DNA of 64,000 nt from Leuconostoc suionicum (GTDB lineage: Bacteria; Bacillota; Bacilli; Lactobacillales; Lactobacillaceae): contig NZ_CP015247.1 in NCBI RefSeq assembly GCF_001891125.1, positions 1,901,501 to 1,965,500 on the forward strand. The letters are read 5' to 3'. The position numbers and the translations under genes were made by a program. The notes below the pieces were generated by a model, which ran no database searches, had not been told where the DNA came from, and worked only from the letters and a program-made list of their open reading frames with translations. Below are positions 9,235 to 17,323 of the stretch, piece after piece. Each line of letters begins with the position of its first letter. Position 1 is the first letter of the stretch.

Positions 9235-9480
9235 TTAATAATGGCAAAATCCATCATTTACTGCTAATACATCTAATTGTTTTAATAAATTACGTCGAAC
9301 TGTTGCCGTTTGTTTTTCGTCTTCAGATTCAAAAATAAATGAAATCGTGGAAATTTTTTGATCTTCATCAGGCGTGACCATCAACGACTTAATGTTCAAA
9401 TTCAAGCGAGTTAGTACACTCGCAAATCTAACTAACAAACCAGGCCTGTTATACACACGTGTTATAAATGTCTTATCCAT
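9235..9480 (-). CDS. ilvN: Acetolactate synthase small subunit, short ACT-only form
   Basis: Regulatory subunit of acetohydroxyacid synthase. Only 81 residues are present, forming one ACT domain (ITRVYNRPGLLVRFASVLTRLNLNIKSLMV) and ending after ISFIFESEDEKQTATVRRNLLKQLDVLAV. The C-terminal half found in 155-175-residue IlvN/IlvH proteins is missing, and the downstream sequence runs straight into ilvC with no remnant of it. The start codon overlaps the ilvB stop (TAATG), a sign of translational coupling. Short ACT-only forms like E. coli IlvN exist, so it may work, but feedback behaviour could differ. Confidence 0.88.
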   Translation of the reverse strand: MDKTFITRVYNRPGLLVRFASVLTRLNLNIKSLMVTPDEDQKISTISFIFESEDEKQTATVRRNLLKQLDVLAVNDGFCHY

Positions 9481-11189
9481 TAAGCTTCCTCCTCAGTAAT
9501 CATATCCCGATAAGCTGCGCCAGCGTTAACCATTGGCAAAACTTTTACATCATCTGGAATAATCACTTCAATAAGAATTGACTTATCTGAGTCAAAGGCT
9601 TCCTGCAACTCTTCAAACATACTATTTGGATTATCAATCCGAGCATAGTTAATATCATATGCTTGTGCTAGTTGATCAAATCGTGGTTGCGACTTGAAAA
9701 CTGTATTAGACAATCGACCGTCAAAAAACAATGTTTGCCATTGTCTAACCATGCCCAGCGAATGATTATTAAACATAACAATCTTAATGTTTAAATTATT
9801 ATCATTCAAAATTGCTAGTTCTTCCGATGTCATTTGGAACCCGCCATCACCGACAAAGAGCACAACTTCTTTTTCTCGTCTAGCAAATTTGGCCCCAATA
9901 GCTGCAGGTAGGCCATACCCCATTGTTCCTAAACCACCAGAAGTTATCATTTGGTAGTTATGCTTGAATGGATAAAATTGTGCTGCCCACATCTGATGTT
10001 GCCCAACATCTGTTACCACTATCGCATTCCCCTCGGTAACTTCACCAACGGCTTGAATTACTTCTTGAGGCATGATAGCAGTTTTCAACTTATGATAGTG
10101 AAAAGTTGATTCGCCTTTAGCGTGCTGGTTCAAATTTTGCCATGCTGATGTATCAGTCATCGTTCTATTCTTCAATTCAGAAAGAATAGCATTTAAAGCA
10201 TCATCAGCACTGGCGTGAATAGCATAAGTTGTCGACAATACTTTTTCTAACTCTGTTGCATCAATATCAACATGGGCAATTATTGCATTTTTTCCAAAAT
10301 CGTCTACATTTGTCACAACACGATCATCAAACCTTGAACCAATATTCAAAATAAAATCTGCTTGATCGATTGCTGTGTTAGCTGCAACAGACCCATGCAT
10401 ACCAACCATTCCCAGGAACAGTTGATCATCAGAATCAACAGCACCCAACCCTAATAATGTCGACACAACTGGTATATGATAACGATGCATTAATGTTCGT
10501 AATAATTCTTGTGCATTTGATTTCAAAACCCCTGCCCCAGCAATAATAAGTGGCTGACGAGCTTTAGACAAAGCTGCTACTAATTGGCGTACCTTAACAG
10601 TATCAACAACAGGTTTAGCATTATCAATTTGGTGGAAGAATGTATTAGCATGATTATTTTCATCATTTTTTGCCAACATAACACTTTTCGGCAAATCAAT
10701 TAGCACAGGACCCGGTCGACCAGAGACTGCGACCTTAAATGCTTCTTCAACAATTAATGGTAATTCGCTAACTGTTCTAACTTGATAGCTCATCTTAGTT
10801 ATAGAACTTGTTATAGACAAAATATCTAACTCTTGAAAAGCATCTGAACCAATAGCTGCGGAACCCACTTGACCAGATATAACCACTAATGGAACTGAAT
10901 CACAAAAGGCATCTGCAATTCCAGTAACTGTATTTGTTGCACCTGGTCCTGAGGTGACTAGCACAACACCTGGTTTCCCCGTGGCCTTTGCATAGCCTTC
11001 TGCAGCATGCGAAGCTGCCTGTTCATGACGAACAAGTATATGGTTGATACTCGATTCATATAGCGCATCATATAGTGGTATAACTGCCCCGCCAGGATAA
11101 CCAAAGAGACTGTCAACACCTGCTTTCTCTAAAGAATCTAGTAGTATCTGAGCACCATTCTTACTTTCGGTTAATACTACATTTTTCAT
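9480..11189 (-). CDS. ilvB: Acetolactate synthase large subunit
   Basis: Thiamine-diphosphate enzyme condensing pyruvate to acetolactate (valine, leucine) or with 2-oxobutanoate to acetohydroxybutyrate (isoleucine). The 569 residues show LFGYPGGAVIPLYDAL, the catalytic Glu in LVRHEQAASHAAEGYA, GPGATN, the FAD/middle domain, and the ThDP motif GDGGFQMTSEELAI..NN near 440-470. FAD-region and length match anabolic IlvB rather than catabolic AlsS. It is first in the ilvBNC(A) transcription unit, with a TTGACA promoter about 80-105 bases upstream and no leader attenuator in between. Confidence 0.96.
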   Translation of the reverse strand: MKNVVLTESKNGAQILLDSLEKAGVDSLFGYPGGAVIPLYDALYESSINHILVRHEQAASHAAEGYAKATGKPGVVLVTSGPGATNTVTGIADAFCDSVPLVVISGQVGSAAIGSDAFQELDILSITSSITKMSYQVRTVSELPLIVEEAFKVAVSGRPGPVLIDLPKSVMLAKNDENNHANTFFHQIDNAKPVVDTVKVRQLVAALSKARQPLIIAGAGVLKSNAQELLRTLMHRYHIPVVSTLLGLGAVDSDDQLFLGMVGMHGSVAANTAIDQADFILNIGSRFDDRVVTNVDDFGKNAIIAHVDIDATELEKVLSTTYAIHASADDALNAILSELKNRTMTDTSAWQNLNQHAKGESTFHYHKLKTAIMPQEVIQAVGEVTEGNAIVVTDVGQHQMWAAQFYPFKHNYQMITSGGLGTMGYGLPAAIGAKFARREKEVVLFVGDGGFQMTSEELAILNDNNLNIKIVMFNNHSLGMVRQWQTLFFDGRLSNTVFKSQPRFDQLAQAYDINYARIDNPNSMFEELQEAFDSDKSILIEVIIPDDVKVLPMVNAGAAYRDMITEEEA

Positions 11190-11267
11190 AGCTTACTCCC
11201 TTCTTAAAATTATCAGCCACTTTGAAAATTAGTAAAATTAGATTTTGATTAACAAAGCAACAAGTGT

Positions 11268-11296
11268 ATTGTGACAAATCGAATTAGTGATGTCAA
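11268..11296 (-). promoter_or_regulatory. ilvB promoter
   Basis: On the minus strand a perfect TTGACA (11291-11296), a 17-base spacer and CACAAT (11268-11273) lie upstream of ilvB. The predicted untranslated leader is only about 70 bases, too short for a T-box or a peptide attenuator. The rest of the 318-base gap to the ABC gene is A/T rich and shows no other clear element. Confidence 0.6.
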
Positions 11297-11507
11297 CTTG
11301 ATTAATATAAAAAAGACTAAAAAATATCAACACAAAGCTTCATAAACTTTTATATATCAGTGTTTGAAAATATAATATATAACTTTGGAATATTTTAATG
11401 TATATAATAACGGAATATTTCAGTCAATTGAGACAGTTAACAATTTATAAAAATGATATTCTAAATGTATTGTTTCATTTTTTTTTAATCTAAAGGAGAA
11501 TATTTAT

Positions 11508-12299
11508 ATGGCAGAAGACGCAGTATTATCAATGGAAAACGTTTCATTTGAAAGAGAAAAAATGATATTACAAAATATCAATTGGACTCTAAAAAAAGGC
11601 GAAAATTGGGTATTGATGGGTTTGAACGGTGCCGGTAAAACAACATTATTGTCACTGCTTTATGGTGATTATTGGGCTACTACTGGAAAAATAAACGTTC
11701 TCGGAGAAACATTTGGAAAAACTAACGTCCTAGAACTTAAAAAAAGAATTGGCCTAATTTCTACGGCTATTCAATCACAATTCCCAGAACACCATTTAGC
11801 GCAATATATTGTTTTAAGTGGAAAGTTCGGTACGATTGGTATTCATAACGATTTTGAACAAAGTGATTTGAACGAAGCAATTAACTTACTAGAAAAATTA
11901 GGTGGATCTGAGCTAATCAATAAACAATACCGAGTTTTATCACAAGGTCAACGTCAATTAGTTTTAATTGCAAGAGCTCTCCTGGGTAATCCTGAGTTAC
12001 TTATACTTGACGAACCCTGCAATGGTCTAGACTTATTTGCTCGTGAATCATTATTAGTACAAATTAATAAACTTGCACAACTACCCAATCATCCAACATT
12101 ATTATTTGTTTCGCACTACACTGAAGAAATTTTGCCAATTTTTCAACATGTAATGCTGCTCAAAAATGGCAAAATCTTTGCACAGGGAACTCGTAGTGAG
12201 ATATTGACTGAGTCACTACTTTCAAAATTTTATCCTAAACCAATTAAAATCATACCTATATCAAATCAAAGAATTGCTGTATATCCAGCTAATTTATGA
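11508..12299 (+). CDS. ABC transporter ATP-binding protein (YlmA-like)
   Basis: A single ABC ATPase domain of 263 residues: Walker A GLNGAGKTT, Q-loop region STAIQSQFPEH, signature LSQGQRQLVLIARALLGNPELLILDEP with Walker B, and the H-loop SHYTEEI. There is no membrane partner next to it, so whether it drives transport is unknown; ATPases of this stand-alone type resemble YlmA and ModF. From memory, the lactococcal leu-ilv cluster carries an ABC ATPase open reading frame between leuD and ilvD, so its place beside ilvB may be ancestral. A good AAAGGAGA site precedes the ATG. It is read away from ilvB. Confidence 0.85.
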   Translation: MAEDAVLSMENVSFEREKMILQNINWTLKKGENWVLMGLNGAGKTTLLSLLYGDYWATTGKINVLGETFGKTNVLELKKRIGLISTAIQSQFPEHHLAQYIVLSGKFGTIGIHNDFEQSDLNEAINLLEKLGGSELINKQYRVLSQGQRQLVLIARALLGNPELLILDEPCNGLDLFARESLLVQINKLAQLPNHPTLLFVSHYTEEILPIFQHVMLLKNGKIFAQGTRSEILTESLLSKFYPKPIKIIPISNQRIAVYPANL

Positions 12300-12314
12300 A
12301 ATTAAAATGTGAAC

Positions 12315-12343
12315 TTGACTTGAAATTATATATATGTTTTAAT
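12315..12343 (+). promoter_or_regulatory. Promoter of the orphan ilv leader
   Basis: TTGACT (12315-12320), a 17-base spacer and TTTAAT (12338-12343) precede the leader peptide start by about 30 bases. The leader RNA therefore seems to have its own promoter, apart from read-through from the ABC gene. Confidence 0.5.
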
Positions 12344-12373
12344 TAAATGAAATAAACGTACGGAGAAAAAGCT

Positions 12374-12436
12374 ATGAATAAAACCATGTCAGTAACTAAT
12401 CAACTCATTCTCAGCGTCATCGTCATTATTACTTAA
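12374..12436 (+). CDS. Branched-chain amino-acid leader peptide (attenuator)
   Basis: A 20-residue open reading frame with a GGAG ribosome site eight bases before its ATG. Its last ten residues are LILSVIVIIT, so eight of ten are Leu, Ile or Val, followed by TAA. This composition is the hallmark of ilv leader peptides, in which ribosome stalling at Leu/Ile/Val codons controls an RNA switch. Alternating hairpins and a strong terminator follow directly, as expected. No biosynthesis gene lies downstream on this strand; the next gene (phosphoketolase) is convergent. The gene is too short to be scored by normal gene finders. Confidence 0.72.
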   Translation: MNKTMSVTNQLILSVIVIIT

Positions 12437-12487
12437 TGACAATGAGCTGATATTTATTCTGCTCATTTGTCATTCCAGACTATGAGC
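12435..12487 (+). promoter_or_regulatory. Mutually exclusive hairpins of the ilv attenuator
   Basis: Segment 12435-12447 pairs with 12461-12474 (13-14 bases, one bulge) to form a 1:2 hairpin starting in the leader stop codon. GCTCAT at 12461-12466 can instead pair with ATGAGC at 12482-12487. The same bases cannot do both, which is the layout of a ribosome-controlled attenuator. Confidence 0.6.
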
Positions 12488-12506
12488 AGCTGATATGGTG
12501 ATTTTT

Positions 12507-12545
12507 AAAGCCCCTGATTAGCTAGCTAATCAGGGGCTTTTATCA
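12507..12545 (+). terminator. Attenuator terminator
   Basis: A perfect 34-bp palindrome (17-base arms beginning AAAGCCCCTGATTAGCT) ending in a short T run. It is the strongest hairpin of the region and sits about 70 bases after the leader peptide stop. From here to the phosphoketolase terminator (12546-12677) no gene or gene remnant is visible. Confidence 0.85.
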
Positions 12546-12677
12546 TTTATTTATTAAAATGAAATATTTTCTGCAAATTACCTAATTTTTGGAAAAACAC
12601 AGTTCATCCATAACTTTTTTCGGCTTATTTCACTTGGTCTTATTTGTTGCACAGTTGTTTTTCTTATTTTTCACAAT

Positions 12678-12711
12678 AAAAAACCAACTATTAAAATAAT
12701 AGTCGGTTTTT
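12678..12711 (-). terminator. Terminator after phosphoketolase
   Basis: AAAAACCGACTATT and AATAGTTGGTTTTTT (minus strand) pair around a short loop just past the xpkA stop. T runs on both strands make it probably bidirectional. Confidence 0.8.
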
Positions 12712-12728
12712 ACAAAGTAACCTATAGA

Positions 12729-15170
12729 TTACTTAAGTGGTGACCAGTTCCAGTCAGTGAATTCTTCGATATCACGACCTTCATTACGAGTAACTTCGAA
12801 ATGCTTTGCCAATGTGTCATCCATCTTAGCGATAAATGTATCAGCTGCAGCTTGATCAATCTTACCATTTGCAGATAAGATTTCAGCAGCTTCCTTAGCT
12901 TGGTGGAAACGATCCAAGTGTGAGTATACACGCATGTCGTATGTCGTTGTGATGTCACCATCTTCACGATATCCATGAACATATACATCACCAGTGAACT
13001 TACGTTCGAAGAAGAATGATTCAATCAAGTCTTCATAAGCATGGAAACCAAAGATAACCGGTGTATCAGCTTGGAAGTACTTGTTAAATTCTTCAGGTGA
13101 TAATTCACGTTCGTCGTTCATGTTAGGTTCTGACTTCTTTTGCAAACGTAGCAATTCAACAACGTTAACATAACGGAACTTAACTTCTGGGAATGCTTGG
13201 TTAATCAACCACAAGGCAGCCAAAGTTTCAATTGTAGGTTCTGTACCAGCAGATGCAAATGTAATATCTACATCACCAGAAGGTGCAGTAGAAGCCCAAT
13301 CAATGATCTTCAAACCTTCGTTGGCCAATACTTCAGCTTCTTCAACTGTAAACCATTGTTGACGTGGTTGCTTAGAAGCAATCAACAAGTTAACCTTGTG
13401 ACGTTCTGAGAAGGCACGTTCTTGAACAGCCAACAATGAGTTACCATCAGCTGGCAAGTATTCGCGAATGAAGTTTGACTTCTTTTCAGCCAAGTGAGTC
13501 AACATACCTGGATCTTGGTGAGTATATCCATTGTGATCTTGTTGGAAAGCAGTTGAAGTTGCAATCAAGTTCAATGATGGATAGTCATTACGCCATGCTT
13601 GTTCTGAAGCGTGACGCAACCACTTGAAGTGTTGTGTAACCATTGTATCGACAACACGAAGGAATGATTCGTATGATGCGAAGATTCCAACACGACCAGT
13701 CAAAGTATATCCTTCAAGCCAACCTTCAGCTTGGTGTTCTGACAATTGTGAATCAATAATACGACCCGCAGGACTCAACAATTGGTCTTGGGGTTCTTTG
13801 ATTTCTTCCATCCATTGACGTGGTGTAACATTGAACAATCCCCACAAACGGTTTGACATTGTTTCATCAGGACCGAAGAAGCGGAAACGAGTTGGGTTCA
13901 ATTCTGAAACGGCACCCAAGTAATTTGACAATGTCGCCATATCCATGTTGCGCTTGCTATCAGCAAATTCCTTACCACGTGTATCATCATTGATATCGTT
14001 GGCGAACTCTCTCCAGTTAGGCAACTTTAAGTCTGAACGATCAGCACCACCATTAGTGATAGGGTTAGCTGACATACGCTTGTCACCCTTTGGAGCAATA
14101 GCTTTCAACTCATCTTTCAGAGTTCCATCAGTATTGAACAATTCTTCAGGCTTGTATGAATTCATCCAAGCTTCGAATTCTGGTAATGTTGTCAAATCAT
14201 TTTGTGCAAGAGGCAATGGTACTTGGTGCGCACGGAATGAATTTTCAATAGGATTGTTACTTGCATCGTGCGTTGGTCCACCCCAGCCCTTAGGCAAGCG
14301 AGCAATAATAACTGGCCATGCAGGGATTGTACCATCTTGATACTTACCATTTTCACGAGCATCCTTTTGGATAGCTTGAATGTCTTCAATAGCTTGATCC
14401 AAAATGTTTGCTGCTAATTGGTGATAAGTTGCGTAGTCATGAATATCATCATTTTCAATGAAGCGTGGTGAGTAACCCAATCCTTCAAAGAACTTTGTGA
14501 TTTCTTCATCACTCATACGTGAGAAGATAGTTGGGTTTGAAATCTTGAATCCGTTCAAATCCAAGATAGGCAAAACGGCACCATCATTCTTTGCATTCAA
14601 GAACTTGATTGAATGCCATGAAGCCATTGATGGACCTGTTTCGGCTTCACCATCACCAACAACTGCGAAAGCAACTTGGTCAGGATTATCCAAAACGGCA
14701 CCAAAAGCATGACTCAATGAATAACCTAATTCACCACCTTCGTGTAATGAACCTGGTGTTTGAGCTGTCATGTGTGATCCAATTCCGCCAGGGAATGAGA
14801 AACGCTTAAACAAGTGGCTCATGCCCTTGATATCTTGAGTAATTTCAGGATAATCTTCAGTATATGCGCCGTCCAAGTATGCGTTAGTAACCATAACTTG
14901 ACCACCGTGACCAGGACCACCAATATAAAACATGTTCAAACCATACTTGTTAATCAAACGATTAGCATGTGCATACAAGAAAGTTTGACCTGAGATAGTA
15001 CCCCAGTGTCCAATTGGCTTGACTTTTACGTCTTCAGCCTCGATAGGTGTATTAGTAACTGAGAACAATGGGTTGCTCTTCAAGAAGATCATCCCCGCTG
15101 ACAAATAGTTAGTTGCGCGCCACCACTTATCAACAAGTTCCAAGTACTCTTTTGAATCAAAATCTGCCAT
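12729..15170 (-). CDS. xpkA: Xylulose-5-phosphate/fructose-6-phosphate phosphoketolase
   Basis: Central enzyme of heterofermentative metabolism. It splits xylulose-5-phosphate with phosphate into acetyl-phosphate and glyceraldehyde-3-phosphate using thiamine diphosphate. The 813-residue length is typical. Seen: [14 protein letters not shown], the His-rich active-site region [19 protein letters not shown] and YIGGPGHGG, the ThDP motif [27 protein letters not shown], and the C-terminal [10 protein letters not shown] and [14 protein letters not shown]. Dense use of preferred codons fits high expression. It has its own strong promoter and terminator. It also receives xylulose-5-phosphate made by the ascorbate operon at 45-51 kb. 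Confidence 0.98.
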   Translation of the reverse strand: MADFDSKEYLELVDKWWRATNYLSAGMIFLKSNPLFSVTNTPIEAEDVKVKPIGHWGTISGQTFLYAHANRLINKYGLNMFYIGGPGHGGQVMVTNAYLDGAYTEDYPEITQDIKGMSHLFKRFSFPGGIGSHMTAQTPGSLHEGGELGYSLSHAFGAVLDNPDQVAFAVVGDGEAETGPSMASWHSIKFLNAKNDGAVLPILDLNGFKISNPTIFSRMSDEEITKFFEGLGYSPRFIENDDIHDYATYHQLAANILDQAIEDIQAIQKDARENGKYQDGTIPAWPVIIARLPKGWGGPTHDASNNPIENSFRAHQVPLPLAQNDLTTLPEFEAWMNSYKPEELFNTDGTLKDELKAIAPKGDKRMSANPITNGGADRSDLKLPNWREFANDINDDTRGKEFADSKRNMDMATLSNYLGAVSELNPTRFRFFGPDETMSNRLWGLFNVTPRQWMEEIKEPQDQLLSPAGRIIDSQLSEHQAEGWLEGYTLTGRVGIFASYESFLRVVDTMVTQHFKWLRHASEQAWRNDYPSLNLIATSTAFQQDHNGYTHQDPGMLTHLAEKKSNFIREYLPADGNSLLAVQERAFSERHKVNLLIASKQPRQQWFTVEEAEVLANEGLKIIDWASTAPSGDVDITFASAGTEPTIETLAALWLINQAFPEVKFRYVNVVELLRLQKKSEPNMNDERELSPEEFNKYFQADTPVIFGFHAYEDLIESFFFERKFTGDVYVHGYREDGDITTTYDMRVYSHLDRFHQAKEAAEILSANGKIDQAAADTFIAKMDDTLAKHFEVTRNEGRDIEEFTDWNWSPLK

Positions 15171-15247
15171 GAGATTAAGTACTCCTTATTTTTTGCAAGA
15201 ATAATAAACACCGTAAACCACGAACTTCTTCCGTTATTTACTCCTAT

Positions 15248-15276
15248 AGTATAACCGATTATACTTTTTTCTTCAA
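15248..15276 (-). promoter_or_regulatory. xpkA promoter
   Basis: On the minus strand TTGAAG (15271-15276), a 17-base spacer and TATACT (15248-15253) lie about 80 bases before the xpkA start. Confidence 0.7.
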
Positions 15277-15331
15277 GGGAAAAGGTCCAATTGGGTCAGG
15301 TTTTTAAAAAATATGGTTGGTTTTTAATTAC

Positions 15332-15349
15332 AATTGGAACGTACCAATT
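15332..15349. promoter_or_regulatory. Palindrome upstream of the xpkA promoter
   Basis: AATTGG and CCAATT flank ACGT with one mismatch pair, giving an 18-bp near-perfect palindrome about 55 bases upstream of the -35. It has no T run and looks like a protein-binding site. Its sequence differs from the GntR-type operator at 16195-16205. Confidence 0.35.
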
Positions 15350-15372
15350 ACACGTTGATTTGTTCTCTACAT

Positions 15373-15406
15373 AAAAAACAGATCTTGCACACTAGATCTG
15401 TTTTTA
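15373..15406 (-). terminator. Terminator after the GntR gene
   Basis: AACAGATCT and AGATCTGTT pair around an 8-base loop, with A and T runs outside. It separates the regulator from xpkA. Confidence 0.75.
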
Positions 15407-15441
15407 TTGCGTTTATATATTAATTTTCTATTAATGTAAGT

Positions 15442-16170
15442 TTATTCGGAATCTAAGCTCACAAAAGCATTATAGCGGAGGTACTTATAATGTAATCGCA
15501 TCGTCGAAAATTCCAAAGGCGTACCATCATCCATGAAGAAGATTCCTTCCATAATACCGACAGGTTCAGTAGCTTTCAGTTCAAGCAATTCCTGATCCTC
15601 CGTATTAGAAGGCTCTGCCATAATCGTCATAAATGACTTTGTAACTGTGCGATGCTTATTTTTTTCAATGTATTCGTAGACTGACCCAGAAACTATACTT
15701 CTGTTTAATCCGGGCAATACATTAATGGGTACATAGCCACGTTCAATCATAAATGGCACACCTTCCAAACGACGTAACCGCTTAATTTCATATACAAAAT
15801 CACCATCATTAAGAAAAAGCGCTTGCTGTTGTTCTGGTGTTGCTGGAATCACTTGGAAATCAAGCAATTCGATACTTGGTGCTTGCCCGTCAACACGAAA
15901 TGAATCGGACACACCTAGGTTGGATCCTTCATGTTGAAAAATCGCATGATTTTTAAGATATAATGGATTAACAAAAGTACCACTACCACGTTTTTTAAAA
16001 ATAACGCCCTGTTGAACTAACACATTTAGTGCACGCTTAATTGAAGAACGTGAAACACCATACTGCTCGGCTAATGAACGTTCATCTGGTAATTTTAAGT
16101 TTGGAAATTCACCTTGGTAAATTTTCTGTTTTAGATCCGCTTGTACGGTCACATAAATAGCTTCTGACAT
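15442..16170 (-). CDS. GntR-family (HutC/UTRA) transcriptional regulator
   Basis: The 242-residue protein starting MSEAIYVTVQ has an N-terminal winged helix (LPDERSLAEQYGVSRSSIKRALNVLVQQGVIFKKRGSGTFV) and a C-terminal UTRA ligand-binding domain. Such domains usually sense a sugar phosphate or amino sugar; the ligand cannot be told. An upstream in-frame ATG eight codons earlier exists. The chosen ATG lies only about ten bases after an extended -10 (TGTTATACT) and has no ribosome site, so the mRNA is probably leaderless. A perfect TGGTC-N-GACCA palindrome lies between it and the divergent ybaK gene. Confidence 0.88.
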   Translation of the reverse strand: MSEAIYVTVQADLKQKIYQGEFPNLKLPDERSLAEQYGVSRSSIKRALNVLVQQGVIFKKRGSGTFVNPLYLKNHAIFQHEGSNLGVSDSFRVDGQAPSIELLDFQVIPATPEQQQALFLNDGDFVYEIKRLRRLEGVPFMIERGYVPINVLPGLNRSIVSGSVYEYIEKNKHRTVTKSFMTIMAEPSNTEDQELLELKATEPVGIMEGIFFMDDGTPLEFSTMRLHYKYLRYNAFVSLDSE

Positions 16171-16194
16171 AATGTTATTTAGTATAACATACAT

Positions 16195-16205
16195 TGGTCT
16201 GACCA
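16195..16205. promoter_or_regulatory. Probable GntR/UTRA operator
   Basis: TGGTCTGACCA is a perfect 11-bp palindrome. It resembles the TGGTnnnnACCA cores bound by HutC/NagR-type regulators and lies between two divergent promoters, where it could control both the regulator and the ybaK unit. Confidence 0.6.
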
Positions 16206-16246
16206 GTCACTGTATTGGTAGAGCCAATTTGTGATAAAATGGTCTT

Positions 16247-16747
16247 ATGAGTAAAAAGAAAATGAAAAAAACATTACCCGAACAAGTAATGGACAAACAC
16301 AATGTTAACTATGAACCACTTAACCTTAATATATTAGATAAAACGCCAGACGAGCGCGATGCTATTCTGGAAACGTTTCACGTGAAACATGACGATATCT
16401 ATAAAACATTGGCAGCACACGGTGACAAGACAGGTCCAATTGTTGCTGTTTTACCAATTACAAAACACTTATCGCTCAAAAAATTAGCGGCAGTGTCCGG
16501 CAATAAAAAAGTAGCCATGCTACCTCTCAAGGATTTACAAAAAACTACTGGCTATATTCATGGCGCAAATAATCCTGTGGGTATTTGGCAAAATAAACAT
16601 TTCCCAATTTATTTTGATCTTACTGCAGCTAACCTGCCTTATATTATTGTTAGTGGTGGCGAGCTTAGTCGTTCGGATAAAGTTAACCCACAAGAAGTTG
16701 TCAATTTAATTCATTCTGAGTTTGCGGATTTGCTAGAACATGATTGA
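16247..16747 (+). CDS. YbaK/EbsC family aminoacyl-tRNA deacylase
   Basis: The 166-residue protein belongs to the YbaK/ProX family, which hydrolyses mischarged tRNAs such as Cys-tRNA(Pro) in trans. Seen: FHVKHDDIYKTLAAHGDKTGPIVAVLPITKHLSLKKLA with the conserved Lys, GNKKVAMLPLKDLQKTTGYIHGANNPVGI, and a terminal PYIIVSGGELSRSDKVNPQEVVNLI. It starts two to four bases after the expected transcription start of a TGTGATAAAAT extended -10, so it is also probably leaderless. Its end overlaps the next gene by 8 bases. Confidence 0.88.
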   Translation: MSKKKMKKTLPEQVMDKHNVNYEPLNLNILDKTPDERDAILETFHVKHDDIYKTLAAHGDKTGPIVAVLPITKHLSLKKLAAVSGNKKVAMLPLKDLQKTTGYIHGANNPVGIWQNKHFPIYFDLTAANLPYIIVSGGELSRSDKVNPQEVVNLIHSEFADLLEHD

Positions 16748-17282
16748 TTTTTTGTCATTATTAGCACACAATATCGCTTATTTTTTGATTTTACCGGTGC
16801 TAGTTGCCTGGTTTATTAGTTTCCTTTCTGGAACGCTGACAAACTGGTTAACAATACATACATCTTACACAACTACCGCTGTTTTAAGTTTCTTTGGTGT
16901 TGTAACGCATGAAATTAGTCATCTAATTGTCGCCATGATTTTCAGGCATCATGTTATTGGATTTCGTTTGTGGCAAATTAGCGATGATCGTGTATTAGGA
17001 TATGTTAACCGAGAGTACAATCCACATAGTTTTTATCAAAGATTAGGTAATACATTTATCAGCGTGGCGCCTGTAGTTGGTATTTCAAGTGTTATTTGGC
17101 TCCTCATAGAATTTGTATGGTCGCCTGATTCATATATTAAAAATCTAATTGTTGCAGTGATTATTGGTAGCTTATTACTTGGGTTTAATTTATCAGCCAC
17201 TGATTGGCGCAACTTTGGGCGCGGCGTTCCACTATATATAATTGTCATTTTAGTCGTCACAATATTACAATATATACTTTAA
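16740..17282 (+). CDS. M50-like membrane metalloprotease family protein
   Basis: A 180-residue membrane protein with four to five hydrophobic segments. HEISH near residue 57, just after a membrane segment (GVVTHEISHLIVAM), fits the HExxH zinc motif of intramembrane M50-type proteases. A second ligand may be the Asp in NLSATDWRN near 160. The substrate is unknown. It is translationally coupled to the YbaK gene (8-base overlap), so the two probably share one transcript. A non-peptidase role cannot be excluded. Confidence 0.6.
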   Translation: MIDFLSLLAHNIAYFLILPVLVAWFISFLSGTLTNWLTIHTSYTTTAVLSFFGVVTHEISHLIVAMIFRHHVIGFRLWQISDDRVLGYVNREYNPHSFYQRLGNTFISVAPVVGISSVIWLLIEFVWSPDSYIKNLIVAVIIGSLLLGFNLSATDWRNFGRGVPLYIIVILVVTILQYIL

Positions 17283-17321
17283 AATCCTTAGTAGGCCATT
17301 CTGACATACTAAGGATTTTTT
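17282..17321. terminator. Terminator between convergent genes
   Basis: AAATCCTTAGTA pairs with TACTAAGGATTTTT around a 13-base loop, serving the plus-strand protease gene and possibly the convergent nucleotidase. Confidence 0.8.
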
Positions 17322-17323
17322 AC

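Noticed and set aside
11190-11507. T-box or peptide attenuator before ilvB
   Set aside because: No GGTGGTACC motif or Leu/Ile/Val-rich frame is present, and the predicted leader is only about 70 bases.
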